From: an uncultured Bacteroidota bacterium
Lineage (GTDB): Bacteria > Bacteroidota > Rhodothermia > Rhodothermales > Salinibacteraceae
NCBI GenBank assembly: GCA_913056185.1
Contig: CAJXLV010000037.1
Span: forward strand, 1-32,541
DNA: 32,541 nt
Reading direction: 5' to 3'
Shown here: positions 7,716 to 17,200 of the stretch, piece by piece
Layout: each line of letters starts with the position of its first letter
Position numbering within the stretch: the stretch's first letter is position 1
Notes under the pieces: generated by a model
Seen by the model: the letters and a program-made list of their open reading frames with translations, nothing else
The model's database searches: none
What the model was told of the DNA's origin: nothing
Made by a program: the position numbers and the translations under genes

Positions 7716-8951
7716 ATGTATTTGACTCGCAAACTCAAAATGGGCCGCACCGATCAGATTGACGCTTTGGCGCGTCGAGCCGGTGATCTGTGGTCAACCA
7801 TAGCGAAGTGGCACTGGCGCTTTGTGGACCGTCAAGGCTACTGGCTGTCTAAGGCTCAAGCGCAGGCGATGTACTGCAAGGGCTTCGACGGAATGCACAG
7901 CCAGTCCGCTCAAGCCGTAGTAGACAGCTTCTACGACGCTTTGCAGTCGTGGCGCAAGAAACGAAAGAGTGAGAACTACGAGGGCCTCCGTCCTCCCTAC
8001 AAGCAGAAGCGATACTTCAAGGTGCAGTGGAAGTCCTCCGCGATTCGTCTTCGAGACGACGGCGTGCTGTGCCTCTCAAACGGACGAGGCGAAGATCCGG
8101 TGCTCATCGACTGGCCGTCCGACAGGAAGCCGAAGCGCGTTGAGATCGGGTGGGATGGCGAGCAGTACGAGATTCGTGCTCAGTACAGGATCGAAGAAGA
8201 CGAAGAGCCAAAAGGCGACAAGACGGCTGGCATCGACATTGGCGAGATTCACCTTGCCGCTGTCTACACCGGAGACGAGTCTTGGACCGTCAACGGCAGG
8301 GAGCTACAAAGTCTACGTCGGCAGCAGAACCGCACGAAAGCACGACTCGACTCGAAGATCGACCAGAAAGAGTACGGCAGCAGACAATGGAAACGACTGA
8401 TCCACGCCAAGGATCGACAGCTTGACAAGATCCGCAACCAGATCAAGGATCTCCTGCACAAGCAGTCCACACGACTGGTAAAGACCCTCCACGAGAGACG
8501 GGTCGGAACGGTTGTAGTGGGCGACTTGACAGGAATCCGAAACGGTCTGGACTACGGATCAAGGGCGAACCAGAGGCTCCACCAGTGGGCCTACAGCGAG
8601 TTCGTCCAGATGATCGAGTACAAGGCGCGACTGCACGGAATGACCGTGAAGCGCGTCGGTGAAGCCTACACGTCTCAGACGTGTCCGTCCTGCGGGAGCA
8701 GGCATAAGCCACGCGGCAGAGAATACATCTGCGGCTGTGGATTTGAAGGGCATCGAGACGTTGTAGGCGCAGCCAACATCCGACAGAAGTATCTCGGGCC
8801 GGGCTCAAGTCCGCTCCGAGTAGCTGGCGAGATGGCTTCGCCCACCGGAGTGCGGTATCGTCCGCACATGCGGTGCAAACCGCAACGGTGTAACCCGGCG
8901 AGTCCTAATAAGACCTCTTCCGAGAGGCAGGGATGCAGACCCGTGGGATAA
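7716..8951 (+). CDS. tnpB: TnpB, RNA-guided nuclease-like protein (OrfB), RuvC-II Glu not at canonical place
   Basis: This 411-residue protein starts MYLTRKLKMG; a TTG 17 codons upstream is less likely. It has an N-terminal helical/WED region, the RuvC-I motif AGIDIGEIHLAAV (D174), and RuvC-II VVVGDLTGI (265-273). A zinc ribbon CPSCG...ICGCG (C323, C326, C339, C341) precedes RuvC-III GHRDVVGAANI (D348). Canonical TnpB has Glu in the RuvC-II strand (V-x-x-E-D/N-L); here that position is Gly269, followed by D270. A Glu on the next helix (E295 or E301) may take over, or the enzyme may be impaired. The C-terminal tail past about residue 360 is encoded by DNA that probably also forms the guide RNA scaffold. 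TnpB proteins cut DNA next to a short motif under omega-RNA guidance. Confidence 0.88.
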   Translation: MYLTRKLKMGRTDQIDALARRAGDLWSTIAKWHWRFVDRQGYWLSKAQAQAMYCKGFDGMHSQSAQAVVDSFYDALQSWRKKRKSENYEGLRPPYKQKRYFKVQWKSSAIRLRDDGVLCLSNGRGEDPVLIDWPSDRKPKRVEIGWDGEQYEIRAQYRIEEDEEPKGDKTAGIDIGEIHLAAVYTGDESWTVNGRELQSLRRQQNRTKARLDSKIDQKEYGSRQWKRLIHAKDRQLDKIRNQIKDLLHKQSTRLVKTLHERRVGTVVVGDLTGIRNGLDYGSRANQRLHQWAYSEFVQMIEYKARLHGMTVKRVGEAYTSQTCPSCGSRHKPRGREYICGCGFEGHRDVVGAANIRQKYLGPGSSPLRVAGEMASPTGVRYRPHMRCKPQRCNPASPNKTSSERQGCRPVG

Positions 8952-9003
8952 GGGCAGGGAAGCCCGTGAAGAATCTCCCGGCTTTAGCCGGGGGAGAAGT
9001 CAA
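8850..9003 (+). ncRNA. Candidate omega-RNA (reRNA) scaffold at the tnpB 3' end
   Basis: In IS605-group elements the guide RNA derives from the tnpB 3' end through the right end, with the guide taken from the flank. Here this stretch carries stacked hairpins: GGGC/GCCC at 8952-8965, and a strong stem built on CTCCCGGC and GCCGGGGG around 8975-8996, ending near AGTCAA at 9003. The guide would then be the bases immediately after 9003. The 5' boundary is a guess. Confidence 0.4.
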
Positions 9004-9215
9004 GAAAGCATTACCCCAGGGTTAAAGAAGAAAAAGAAGGGGGGTTCTTAATCGAATCTAATAGCGAAGGACGTTTTCATTGCGTATGGTTGGTGTAGAG
9101 CACAAAGCCGCACCCCGGCGTTGCGTCCGGGGACGAGGCTTCAGGGGGGCTTACTGCGGTCGCCTGCGCGGCCGTGTGCTCCACGCATCGACCTTTCTCC
9201 AATCCCTTCCTACCC

Positions 9216-12200
9216 ATGAAACGCTGGGCTACAACACTCCCCTTACTGTTTCTGCTGGGGGCTCTCGTCTGGCCGTCCGCGGCCCTGGGCCAGGGCGTGA
9301 CCTCCGCCACCATTCAAGGCACCGTCCTCGACGAGAATGAAGAGCCCCTGCCCGGGGCCAACGTGGTCGCGATACACGAGCCCTCCGGCTCGCGCTACGG
9401 CACCACGACGAACGAAAGCGGCGACTTCACCATTGCCAACGTCCGCGTCGGGGGCCCCTACACCATTACCGCCTCATTCGTTGGCTACCAGTCGCGGCGC
9501 GAGACGGGTCTTGAGCTGAACCTGGGCGAAAGCCGCGACATCTCGCTTCAGCTGCAGCCCCAAACGCAGCAGCTGGATGAGGTGCAGGTCGTAGAGGAGC
9601 GCGGGGCAGTCTTTGATGAGGGCCGAAAGGGCCTCTCGACCAACATCTCCGAGGAAGAGGTGCGGTCGGCCCCCACGATCGACCGCTCGATTGCGGACTT
9701 TGCGCGCTTTACGCCGCAGGCCATCGTGGGCAACGACGATGACGACGGGTCCTCCATCTCGATCGCCGGCCAGAACAACCGCTACAACTCGATCTTCATC
9801 GACGGCGCGGTGAGCAACGACGTGTTCGGCCTTTCCGCCACGGGCACCGACGGCGGGCAGACCGGCGCCACGCCCATTAGCATCGACGCGATCGAGCAGT
9901 TCAACATCGCGATTTCCCCGTACGACGTGACCCAGAGTTACTTTGGGGGCGGCGCCATCAACGCCGTGACGCGCAGCGGCACCAACCAGTTTGAGGGCTC
10001 TCTGGCCTTTCAGTACCGCGATGAGAACTTCGCGGAGGACCTTCCCAATGCACCCTTCCCGAATTTCAGCAACGAGCGCTACGTGGGCCGCTTGGGCGGG
10101 CCGATCATCAAGGACAAGCTGTTTTTCTTCGTCAACTTCGACCTCAACGACGAGTCCTCCCCGCAGCCGTTCGAGGGCGGATTTGAAGACTACCGAGGAT
10201 CGGCCATCCAGACGGAGCAGGACCTGCAAGACCTGCTGTCCTTCGTCGAAAACACGCTTGGCGACCGGTACGACCCGGGCAGCTTTCGCGGGCAGTCCAC
10301 GACGCTCGACAGCGACAAGTTCTTCGGGAAGATCGACTGGAACATCAACCAGCGTCACCGCCTGAGTGCGCGCTACAACTACTCGGAGTCGGTCAATACT
10401 GATGCCTTCGGCGGAAGTCCGGAGGCGATTTCCTTCTCCAGCCGAAACGAGGTGTTTCCCAACACCACGCAGACGGCCGCGGTGGAGCTGAACAGCACCT
10501 TCGGCAACCGCTACGCCAACAAGCTGATTGCCAGCTACAAGAGCGTAGAGGACGACCGGGACACGAACCTCAATCAGCCGTTCCCGACGGTGGACATCGG
10601 CGATGGCGCCGGCACCATTGAGTTGGGCGGCGAGCCGTTCTCCACGGTGAATTTCCTGGAGCAAGAGGTCTTCACCCTTACGAACGACTTCGACATCTTC
10701 CTGGGCGACCACACCATTACGGTGGGGACGCACAACGAGCTCTACGATCTCACCAACAAGTTCGTCCCCTTCAACTACGGGTGGTACATCTTCCTGGACG
10801 GTGACGAAGACGGAACGGCGGTTGACGACTTCAAGGAAACGGTGTGTGCGTCGATCAGCAATCCGGGAACTGCCTGTGACGGCATCACGCCGCAGATCGG
10901 CCCCTCCGTCTTCGCCCGTGGCTTCTCGCTGGTGGACGATGACCCGAGCACGCCTGGGTTCGAGGAACGAATCGGCGACGCGACGAATGCGCAGGGCGCC
11001 TTCAGTGCGCTCAACACCAGCTTCTACGTGCAGGACGAGTGGACGGTGAGCGACCAGCTGACCCTTACCGGTGGCCTCCGCGTGGATGTGCCGATTTATC
11101 TCGATGACCCGGCCTACGCCAACCCGGACGATCCGCTCATCCCGGACGACCCGGCCCTCAACCCGCGGAATACGACGATTCCTGCGATTGAGGAATACTA
11201 CTCGATGAACGGGGCGCGGCCGGGAGACACGCCGGATCCCATTCTGCACTGGGCCCCGCGCTTTGGGTTCAACTACGACGTGTTTGGGGACGACCGCACG
11301 CAGCTCCGTGGCGGCACCGGGGTCTTTACCAGTCGGCAGCCCTTCGTGTGGCCCGGCGGCATGTACCTCAACAACGGGACCAACACCGGAACGGTGGACT
11401 TCGAGTTCGGCTTCAACGAGTTCCGGCCTGATCCGCAAAACGGCCTTACGGTCTCCGACTTCTCCGACCGCGCCCCCTCGGACCTCATCCCGAGCGGCCG
11501 ACTGGAGATGTTCGAAGAGGACTACATGAACCCGCGCTTCTGGCGCTCGTCCATCGGGATCGACCAGAAACTCCCGGGCGGCTTCGTGGGGACGTTCGAG
11601 GCGCAGTACTCGAACACCCTCAAGAACATCCTGGTCACCAACGTGAACCTGCGTCCGGCCAACGAAACCCTGAACGGCCCGGACGACCGCCCGATCTGGG
11701 TTCCCTCGGAGTACGGCCCGGGAAACAGCGAGTACACGCAGGCCGGTGACCAGCGCATCGACACGCGCTACTCCAACATCCACCGCGTGGGCAATACCGA
11801 CAAGGGGTATTCCTACAACATCACCACGCGGCTCCGCAACACGTTTGAGGACGTGTTCACGGAGAACAGCGCCATTCGGGCCGACCTGTCCTACACCTAC
11901 GGCCGCTCCTACGCGGTGAACGACGGGCTCTCCTCCCAGATCAACTCCAACTGGGACGGCGTGGAGCACGTGAACGGGGCCAACAACATTGAGCTGGCCG
12001 AGTCGGAGTTCTCGCCCGGCCACCGCGTGCTGGGGCGCGTGAGCTACCGACAGCAGTTCCTGGACCAGTTCGCGGCCACCGTCACGCTCATCTACGATGG
12101 GCAGTCGGGCCGGCCGTTCTCCTACGTCATCGACAACAGCGACGTAATGGTGCAGGAGCGCGGCGAGCCGAACTCGCTGTTTTACGTGCCGCGAACGGCC

Positions 12201-12764
12201 AGTCAGCTCTCTTTCACGGAGACCACGGTGGGAGACGTGACCATTAGCCCGGAGCAGCAGGCCGCCGCACTGGAGAAGTTCATCCGCGGAAACGACTACC
12301 TGAGCGACAAGCGCGGAGAGTACACCGACCGAAACGCCGACCGCACGCCGTGGGAAGGGGTCTTCGACCTGAACCTGCGGCTGGAGGTGTTCCAGGAACT
12401 CCTGGGTCGGCAGCAGAGCCTGGAGCTTACGGCCAACGTGTTCAACTTCTCCAGCCTGCTCGGCGACGTGTTCGGGACGGACTGGGGCGAGCGGTTCATC
12501 GGCACCAACCAGGTGAATCTGACCCAGTTCAGCTCGTTTAAGAACCCGCCGGGAGAAGACGTCGACGAGGGCAACCCGGCCGGCATGGACCTCACGCCGG
12601 TCTACACGGCACAGATTCTTGACGTGGTCGACACCAACGGCGACGGAACGGCCGATGCGTTCCGTGGCGCCATCGACCAGGACGAGATCTTCAACGAGCT
12701 CCGGACCGGTTCGTCCTACAGCTCGCAGTGGCAGATGCAACTGGGAGTGCGCTACACCTTCTAA
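9216..12764 (+). CDS. Oar-like TonB-dependent outer-membrane receptor 1
   Basis: This 1182-residue protein starts MKRWATTLPLLFLLGALVW and has a signal peptide cleaved near ALG-QG. Residues about 28-112 form a carboxypeptidase-regulatory-like beta-sandwich (TIQGTVLDENEEPLPGANVV, then GGPYTITASFVGYQ). A plug domain follows, with ISIAGQNNRYNSIFIDGA and FNIAISPYDVTQS. The rest is a large beta-barrel ending QLGVRYTF with a terminal Phe. The architecture is that of Oar-type TonB-dependent transporters. No SusD-like lipoprotein is adjacent, so a starch-type Sus pair is unlikely. Substrate is unknown. An upstream GTG in frame is rejected because it would bury the signal peptide. Two hairpins and a T-tract follow the gene. 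Confidence 0.9.
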   Translation: MKRWATTLPLLFLLGALVWPSAALGQGVTSATIQGTVLDENEEPLPGANVVAIHEPSGSRYGTTTNESGDFTIANVRVGGPYTITASFVGYQSRRETGLELNLGESRDISLQLQPQTQQLDEVQVVEERGAVFDEGRKGLSTNISEEEVRSAPTIDRSIADFARFTPQAIVGNDDDDGSSISIAGQNNRYNSIFIDGAVSNDVFGLSATGTDGGQTGATPISIDAIEQFNIAISPYDVTQSYFGGGAINAVTRSGTNQFEGSLAFQYRDENFAEDLPNAPFPNFSNERYVGRLGGPIIKDKLFFFVNFDLNDESSPQPFEGGFEDYRGSAIQTEQDLQDLLSFVENTLGDRYDPGSFRGQSTTLDSDKFFGKIDWNINQRHRLSARYNYSESVNTDAFGGSPEAISFSSRNEVFPNTTQTAAVELNSTFGNRYANKLIASYKSVEDDRDTNLNQPFPTVDIGDGAGTIELGGEPFSTVNFLEQEVFTLTNDFDIFLGDHTITVGTHNELYDLTNKFVPFNYGWYIFLDGDEDGTAVDDFKETVCASISNPGTACDGITPQIGPSVFARGFSLVDDDPSTPGFEERIGDATNAQGAFSALNTSFYVQDEWTVSDQLTLTGGLRVDVPIYLDDPAYANPDDPLIPDDPALNPRNTTIPAIEEYYSMNGARPGDTPDPILHWAPRFGFNYDVFGDDRTQLRGGTGVFTSRQPFVWPGGMYLNNGTNTGTVDFEFGFNEFRPDPQNGLTVSDFSDRAPSDLIPSGRLEMFEEDYMNPRFWRSSIGIDQKLPGGFVGTFEAQYSNTLKNILVTNVNLRPANETLNGPDDRPIWVPSEYGPGNSEYTQAGDQRIDTRYSNIHRVGNTDKGYSYNITTRLRNTFEDVFTENSAIRADLSYTYGRSYAVNDGLSSQINSNWDGVEHVNGANNIELAESEFSPGHRVLGRVSYRQQFLDQFAATVTLIYDGQSGRPFSYVIDNSDVMVQERGEPNSLFYVPRTASQLSFTETTVGDVTISPEQQAAALEKFIRGNDYLSDKRGEYTDRNADRTPWEGVFDLNLRLEVFQELLGRQQSLELTANVFNFSSLLGDVFGTDWGERFIGTNQVNLTQFSSFKNPPGEDVDEGNPAGMDLTPVYTAQILDVVDTNGDGTADAFRGAIDQDEIFNELRTGSSYSSQWQMQLGVRYTF

Positions 12765-12860
12765 CGATCTGGCACTGCGCACGTCCTTGTTCTCTCCCCG
12801 CCGCTCCCGACAGCCGGAAGGGGCCGAGAGACGAACCGTGCGTCCCTCAGATCCGTCTTG

Positions 12861-12882
12861 GCGCTCACGTCCCTGTGAGCGC
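12861..12882 (+). terminator. First hairpin after receptor 1 (possible mRNA 3' stabiliser)
   Basis: A perfect 8-bp stem, GCGCTCAC/GTGAGCGC with a 6-base loop, lies 97 bases after the receptor stop. There is no T-tract, so it probably does not terminate by itself; it may pause polymerase or protect the mRNA end ahead of the strong terminator that follows. Confidence 0.45.
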
Positions 12883-12893
12883 TGCGTCTTCCT

Positions 12894-12929
12894 ACGGGCG
12901 GTCGCCATCGGGCGGCCGTCCGTTTTTTT
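12894..12929 (+). terminator. Strong intrinsic terminator after receptor 1
   Basis: A 13-bp stem (two G-U pairs) with a 4-base loop spans 12894-12923 and is directly followed by a run of seven T. It ends the receptor 1 transcript and separates it from the downstream secreted protein gene. Confidence 0.9.
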
Positions 12930-13075
12930 GTGGCGGGGATTTTTTATGGCGGGGAGGGCCACGGGGGCCCGCAAGCGCTCGGGGCCGGCTTGCGTCTCGG
13001 GAGGCCCAACGCCTACCTTGCTGGTGCTGCCATCCTTGTTCCTCGCTGTTCTTGCTCAGAAAGCCCGCCCTGCCC

Positions 13076-14077
13076 GTGCCGTCCGCGCCCGTTCGTGTCG
13101 TCCCCCAGGTCGTTGTGGGTCTGCTTATGTTGGGTCTGCCTGTGCTGCTGGGGGGGCGGGGGGCGCACGCCCAAGAAAAGCCCGCGTCCCCGCGCCACGA
13201 CCCGCCGCGGCTTGAGGCACAGGGCCGCGTGGCCCACGCCCCCATCGACGAGATCAGCGGCCTCGTCCGGAGCCGGTGGCAGGACAACGTGTGGTGGGTG
13301 CACAACGACAGCGGCGACGCCCCGCGCCTCTTCGCCATCGACAGCACCGGGGCGGTGCACCGCGCGCCCTGGCGTGCCGACGACTACGCCGTGGGGGCCG
13401 AGGCTGGGCAGGGCGATTTGCCAGCGTGGCCGGGCGTGCAGCTCGGGGCGGCGGCCCACATCGACTACGAGGACATCGCCGTGGAGGACCGCACGCTCTA
13501 CCTGGGCGACATTGGCAACAACGGCAACGCGCGGCGCGACCTGGGCATCTACGTTCTCCGGGAGCCGTTTCGGCATGCCCGGCGCACCCGCCCGCTTGTG
13601 TACCTGCCCATTGCCTACCCGGACCAGGCCGCGTTTCCTGCGGCCGACTGGCATTTCGATGCCGAATCCCTCTTCGTGGACGACGGCACGCTGTACGTAT
13701 TGACGAAGCACCGCACCGGCCAGCAAATCGACGCCCTGGAGCCGGGCACGACGCTCTACCGGCTCGACACCCGCCATCCGCATCGCGTGAATGTGCTTAC
13801 GCGGGTGGACGAGCACGCCACCATTCCGCCGCCCACCGCCGCGGCCCTCAGCCCCAGTGGCGATCGGCTGGCCGTCCTGGGCTATCGCTCTGTTTGGCTG
13901 TTTCCCCGGCCCGCAGACGGCTCCCGCTGGCTCTCCACGGAGCCGCGGCGCATGGAGGTGTCTGCTCAGCGAAGCAAGCAGGCCGAAGCGCTCACCTGGG
14001 ACGACGCCCAGACCCTCCGCATTGCCAACGAACAACGCGAGGTGTACCGCCTGCGCGTGCCAGAGCCTGCACCCTGA
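13076..14077 (+). CDS. Secreted propeller-like protein of unknown function
   Basis: About 333 residues from a GTG at 13076. This start gives an N-terminus VPSAPVRVVPQVVVGLLML and a hydrophobic signal ending RGAHA-Q. A TTG at 13052 is an alternative, and no ATG is available after the terminator in this frame. The mature protein has repeated propeller-like strands: DEISGLVRSRWQDNVWWVHN, DYEDIAVEDRTLYLGDIGNN, and AAALSPSGDRLAVLGYRSVW. The DIGNN...R segment resembles the DIGDN motif of uncharacterised secreted beta-propeller proteins. It is probably extracytoplasmic. Function is unknown; it sits between two Oar-like receptors on the same strand but after a strong terminator. Confidence 0.7.
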   Translation: MPSAPVRVVPQVVVGLLMLGLPVLLGGRGAHAQEKPASPRHDPPRLEAQGRVAHAPIDEISGLVRSRWQDNVWWVHNDSGDAPRLFAIDSTGAVHRAPWRADDYAVGAEAGQGDLPAWPGVQLGAAAHIDYEDIAVEDRTLYLGDIGNNGNARRDLGIYVLREPFRHARRTRPLVYLPIAYPDQAAFPAADWHFDAESLFVDDGTLYVLTKHRTGQQIDALEPGTTLYRLDTRHPHRVNVLTRVDEHATIPPPTAAALSPSGDRLAVLGYRSVWLFPRPADGSRWLSTEPRRMEVSAQRSKQAEALTWDDAQTLRIANEQREVYRLRVPEPAP

Positions 14078-14264
14078 CCCGTCCCCCCTACAACGTTATG
14101 TCAAGATTACCTCTGCATTGCCCTCCGTAAGTGCACTGCTTATTCATTGAAGAGATCGGTGCTGGACCATAGACTACGTATGGATTTGGCCATCCCTCCC
14201 CACCGAGGCTCCTTGACGTCCCACTGGGTCTCGGGCCCCCGTCCGTTTTTCCCTTCGTCTACCG

Positions 14265-17200
14265 ATGCACCCGATCATGCACACCGTTATGTCACGCTGG
14301 GCATTGCTTCTTCTGCTGAGCACCACCGTTTATCTGGGATTGTCCGCAGACACAGCGCGGGCGCAGGCCACCACCGCCTCCATTCAGGGCACCGTCGTGG
14401 ATGAGACGGAGGCCCCCCTGCCGGGCGTGAACGTGGTGGCGGTGCACCAGCCCACGGGCACGCGCTACGGGACCGCCACCAACCCGAGCGGCCGCTTCAA
14501 CATTCGGGGCATGCGCGTGGGCGGCCCCTACACCATCACCGTCTCGTTCGTCGGGTACCAGACCCTCCGCCGCGAGGGGCTGCGGCTGCAGCTCGATGAA
14601 ACCGCCGAGCTCCAGTTCTCCCTTGAGCCGAAGACGGCCGAAATGGAAGAGGTGGAGGTGGTGGGGCAGCGGTCCGACGCCATTATCGACAAGGACCGCA
14701 CCGGCGCGGCCACCAACGTGTCTACGGAGCAGATCGAGGAGCTGCCGGCCATCAGCCGCAGCCTGACCGACTTCACGCGGCTGGTGCCGCAGGCCCAGGG
14801 CGACGGCAGCATTGGTGGGGCCAACAGCCGGTACAACAGCATTCAGGTGGACGGGGCGACGCTCGACGATGTGTTTGGCCTGGGCGACGCGGTGCCGGGC
14901 AGCCAGGCCGGGGCCGAGCCCATCAGCCTCGACGCCATCGAAGAGTTTAACATCAACATCGCCCCCTACGACGTCCGGTCCAACGGCTTCACCGGTGGGC
15001 AGATCAACGCGATCACAAAAAGCGGCTCCAATCAGTTCGAGGGGTCGTTTCGCTTCAAGGGGGGCACCGAAGACTTCACCGGCGACCTGGACGGAGTGGG
15101 CACGGGAGAGTTCAACCAGGCGTTTTACGTAGGCACCCTCGGCGGGCCCATCATTGAAGACGAGCTCTTCTTCTTCGTGACGGCCGAGCTGAAACGGGAA
15201 AGCTCCCCGCTTGACACCCGCGTGGGCGTGGACCTGCCGGGCACCAACGTCTTCCGTGAGCCTGTGGCGCTCTTCGACCAGCTCCAGACGGTCTTTCGGG
15301 ATACCTACAGCTACACCCCGGGCGGCATCTCGCCCCTTACCCAGCGGCAGGACGACGAGAAGCTGCTGGTGAAGCTCGACTGGAACATCAACAACAACCA
15401 CCGCCTCACGCTCCGCAACAACTACGTGAACGCCCGCGACGACCAGGGCATCAGCCGAAGCGCCGGCAGCTTCAGCTTCGCCAACCGACAGTACGTCTTT
15501 CGCAGTCGCCAGAATTCCTTTACGGCGCAGCTGAATAGCACGATCGGCGACGACATGTTCAACGAGGCACGCTTCGTGTACACCCGCATTCGCGACGAGC
15601 GCGACGTACAGGACGCCGCCTTCCCGGAGATCACGCTCGACCTGGGCGGCGGCGACGAGATCGGCGCCGGCATTGGGCGCTTCAACCAGGCGAACCGGCT
15701 GGACCAGGACCTCTTTGAGCTGACGAACGACTTCACCTACATCACCGGCGACCACACGCTGACGGTGGGGACGAGCAACAAGTTCTACCAGTTCAGCAAC
15801 CTGTTCATTCAGGACTACTACGGCTCGTACACGTTCGAGTCCTTTACAGTCAACGACGACACGATCTCCGCGGTGGAGGCCCTTCGCCGCGGCCAGCCGG
15901 CAGAGTACCAGTACAGCTACGCCACGCAGGCGGCGGGCAGCGACCGCCCCGAGGCGGACTTTTCGGCCTTCCAGTTTGGCGGCTACGTGCAGGACGAGTG
16001 GCAGGCCACCGAGAACCTGCGCCTGACCCTGGGCCTGCGGGTGGACGTGCCGGTGCTGCCGGACGAGCCCACGTTCAACGAGACGGCGTATGAGGCCTTC
16101 GGCTACAGCACGGCCAACGTGGCCAGCGGCAACCCGCTGTGGTCGCCCCGCTTCGGCTTCAACTACGACCGCGCCTTCGTGAGCGACGACCTCTCCACCC
16201 AGATCCGAGGTGGGGTCGGCATCTTCAGCGGCGACCCGCCCTACGTCTTCATCTCCAACCAGTACAGCAACACCGGGGCGGACGTGAACCGGATCGACGT
16301 GGCCTTCAACCAAGCCGACGACTTTTACGGAGCGAGTGCCCCGACGGACGGGGAGCGCTTTGTGCCGACCAACATCGGCGAGACCCCGACGGCCCAGCCG
16401 CTCCCCGTGAACGCGCCCTTCTGCCAGGACAACCCGGGCAGTGAGCGGTGCAGTGAACTGCTCTCGCCGGTACAGACAACCGAGATCAACCTTGCGTCCG
16501 ACGACTTCAAGTACCCGCAGACGCTCCGGGCCAACCTGGCGGTGGACCAGGAACTGCCTTTTGGCTTCGTGGCCACGGCGGAGGGCATCTACTCGGGCAC
16601 GATCAATGACGTCACCTTCCGCAACATCAACCTGCAGGCTCCCACCCCGGGCGGCACCAGCAACGGCCAGTACCCAATCCAGGAGTCCAAGTACGGACGT
16701 CCGTTCTACGGAACGCCGGGCGGCGACGTGAACCGCGTGAGCGAACGCTTCACCAACGCCATCCTGCTGGAGAATACGAACGACGGGTACCAGTACAGCC
16801 TCACCGGCGAGGTTCAGCGCACCGTTCGGGAGGGCCTCGGGGGCTCGCTCTCGTACACCTACACCCGCGCCGAAAACGTGAACAACGGCTCCTCGAGCCG
16901 CGCCATCTCCAACTGGCAGTTCAACGAGAACAAGGACATTAATAACCCGCGCGTGGGAACGGCCGACTATGAAATTCGGCACCGCGTTCTCGGGACGATG
17001 AACTACACCTTCACGTACGGCGATCGCTTCGGCACCACCCTCGGGCTCATCTACGAGGGGCGCTCCGGGGAGCCGTTCAGCTGGATCTACGACGGCAACG
17101 CCAACGGCGACACGCAGACGCTCAACGACCTCGTGTACGTGCCCGAGAACGAGTCGGACATCGTGTTGGAGAGCGACAACTGGGACCTGATGAATGCCTT

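Larger units (their letters stand above)
7621..9003 (+). mobile_element. Solitary tnpB element of the IS200/IS605 group (IS1341-like)
   Basis: The element holds one gene, tnpB, and no Y1 transposase (tnpA) in the flanks seen here. The proposed left end contains an imperfect hairpin (GTAAAG/CTTTTAC at 7621-7641). The right end holds two hairpins (8952-8965 and about 8975-8996), the last followed by AGTCAA, as is common for IS605-group right ends. No target duplication is expected for this group. The gene is visibly less G+C-rich than its neighbours, suggesting transfer. Exact ends are inferred and may be off by tens of bases. Confidence 0.55.

Noticed and set aside
9474..12974. Open frame of 1166 codons on the minus strand across receptor 1
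   Set aside because: It is antisense to a clear TonB-dependent receptor. High G+C content suppresses stop codons, and the product is Val/Arg/Gly/His-rich without any domain.
14292..16982. Open frame of 896 codons on the minus strand across receptor 2
   Set aside because: Same antisense shadow effect; no signal, domain or start context, and the opposite strand encodes a recognised protein.
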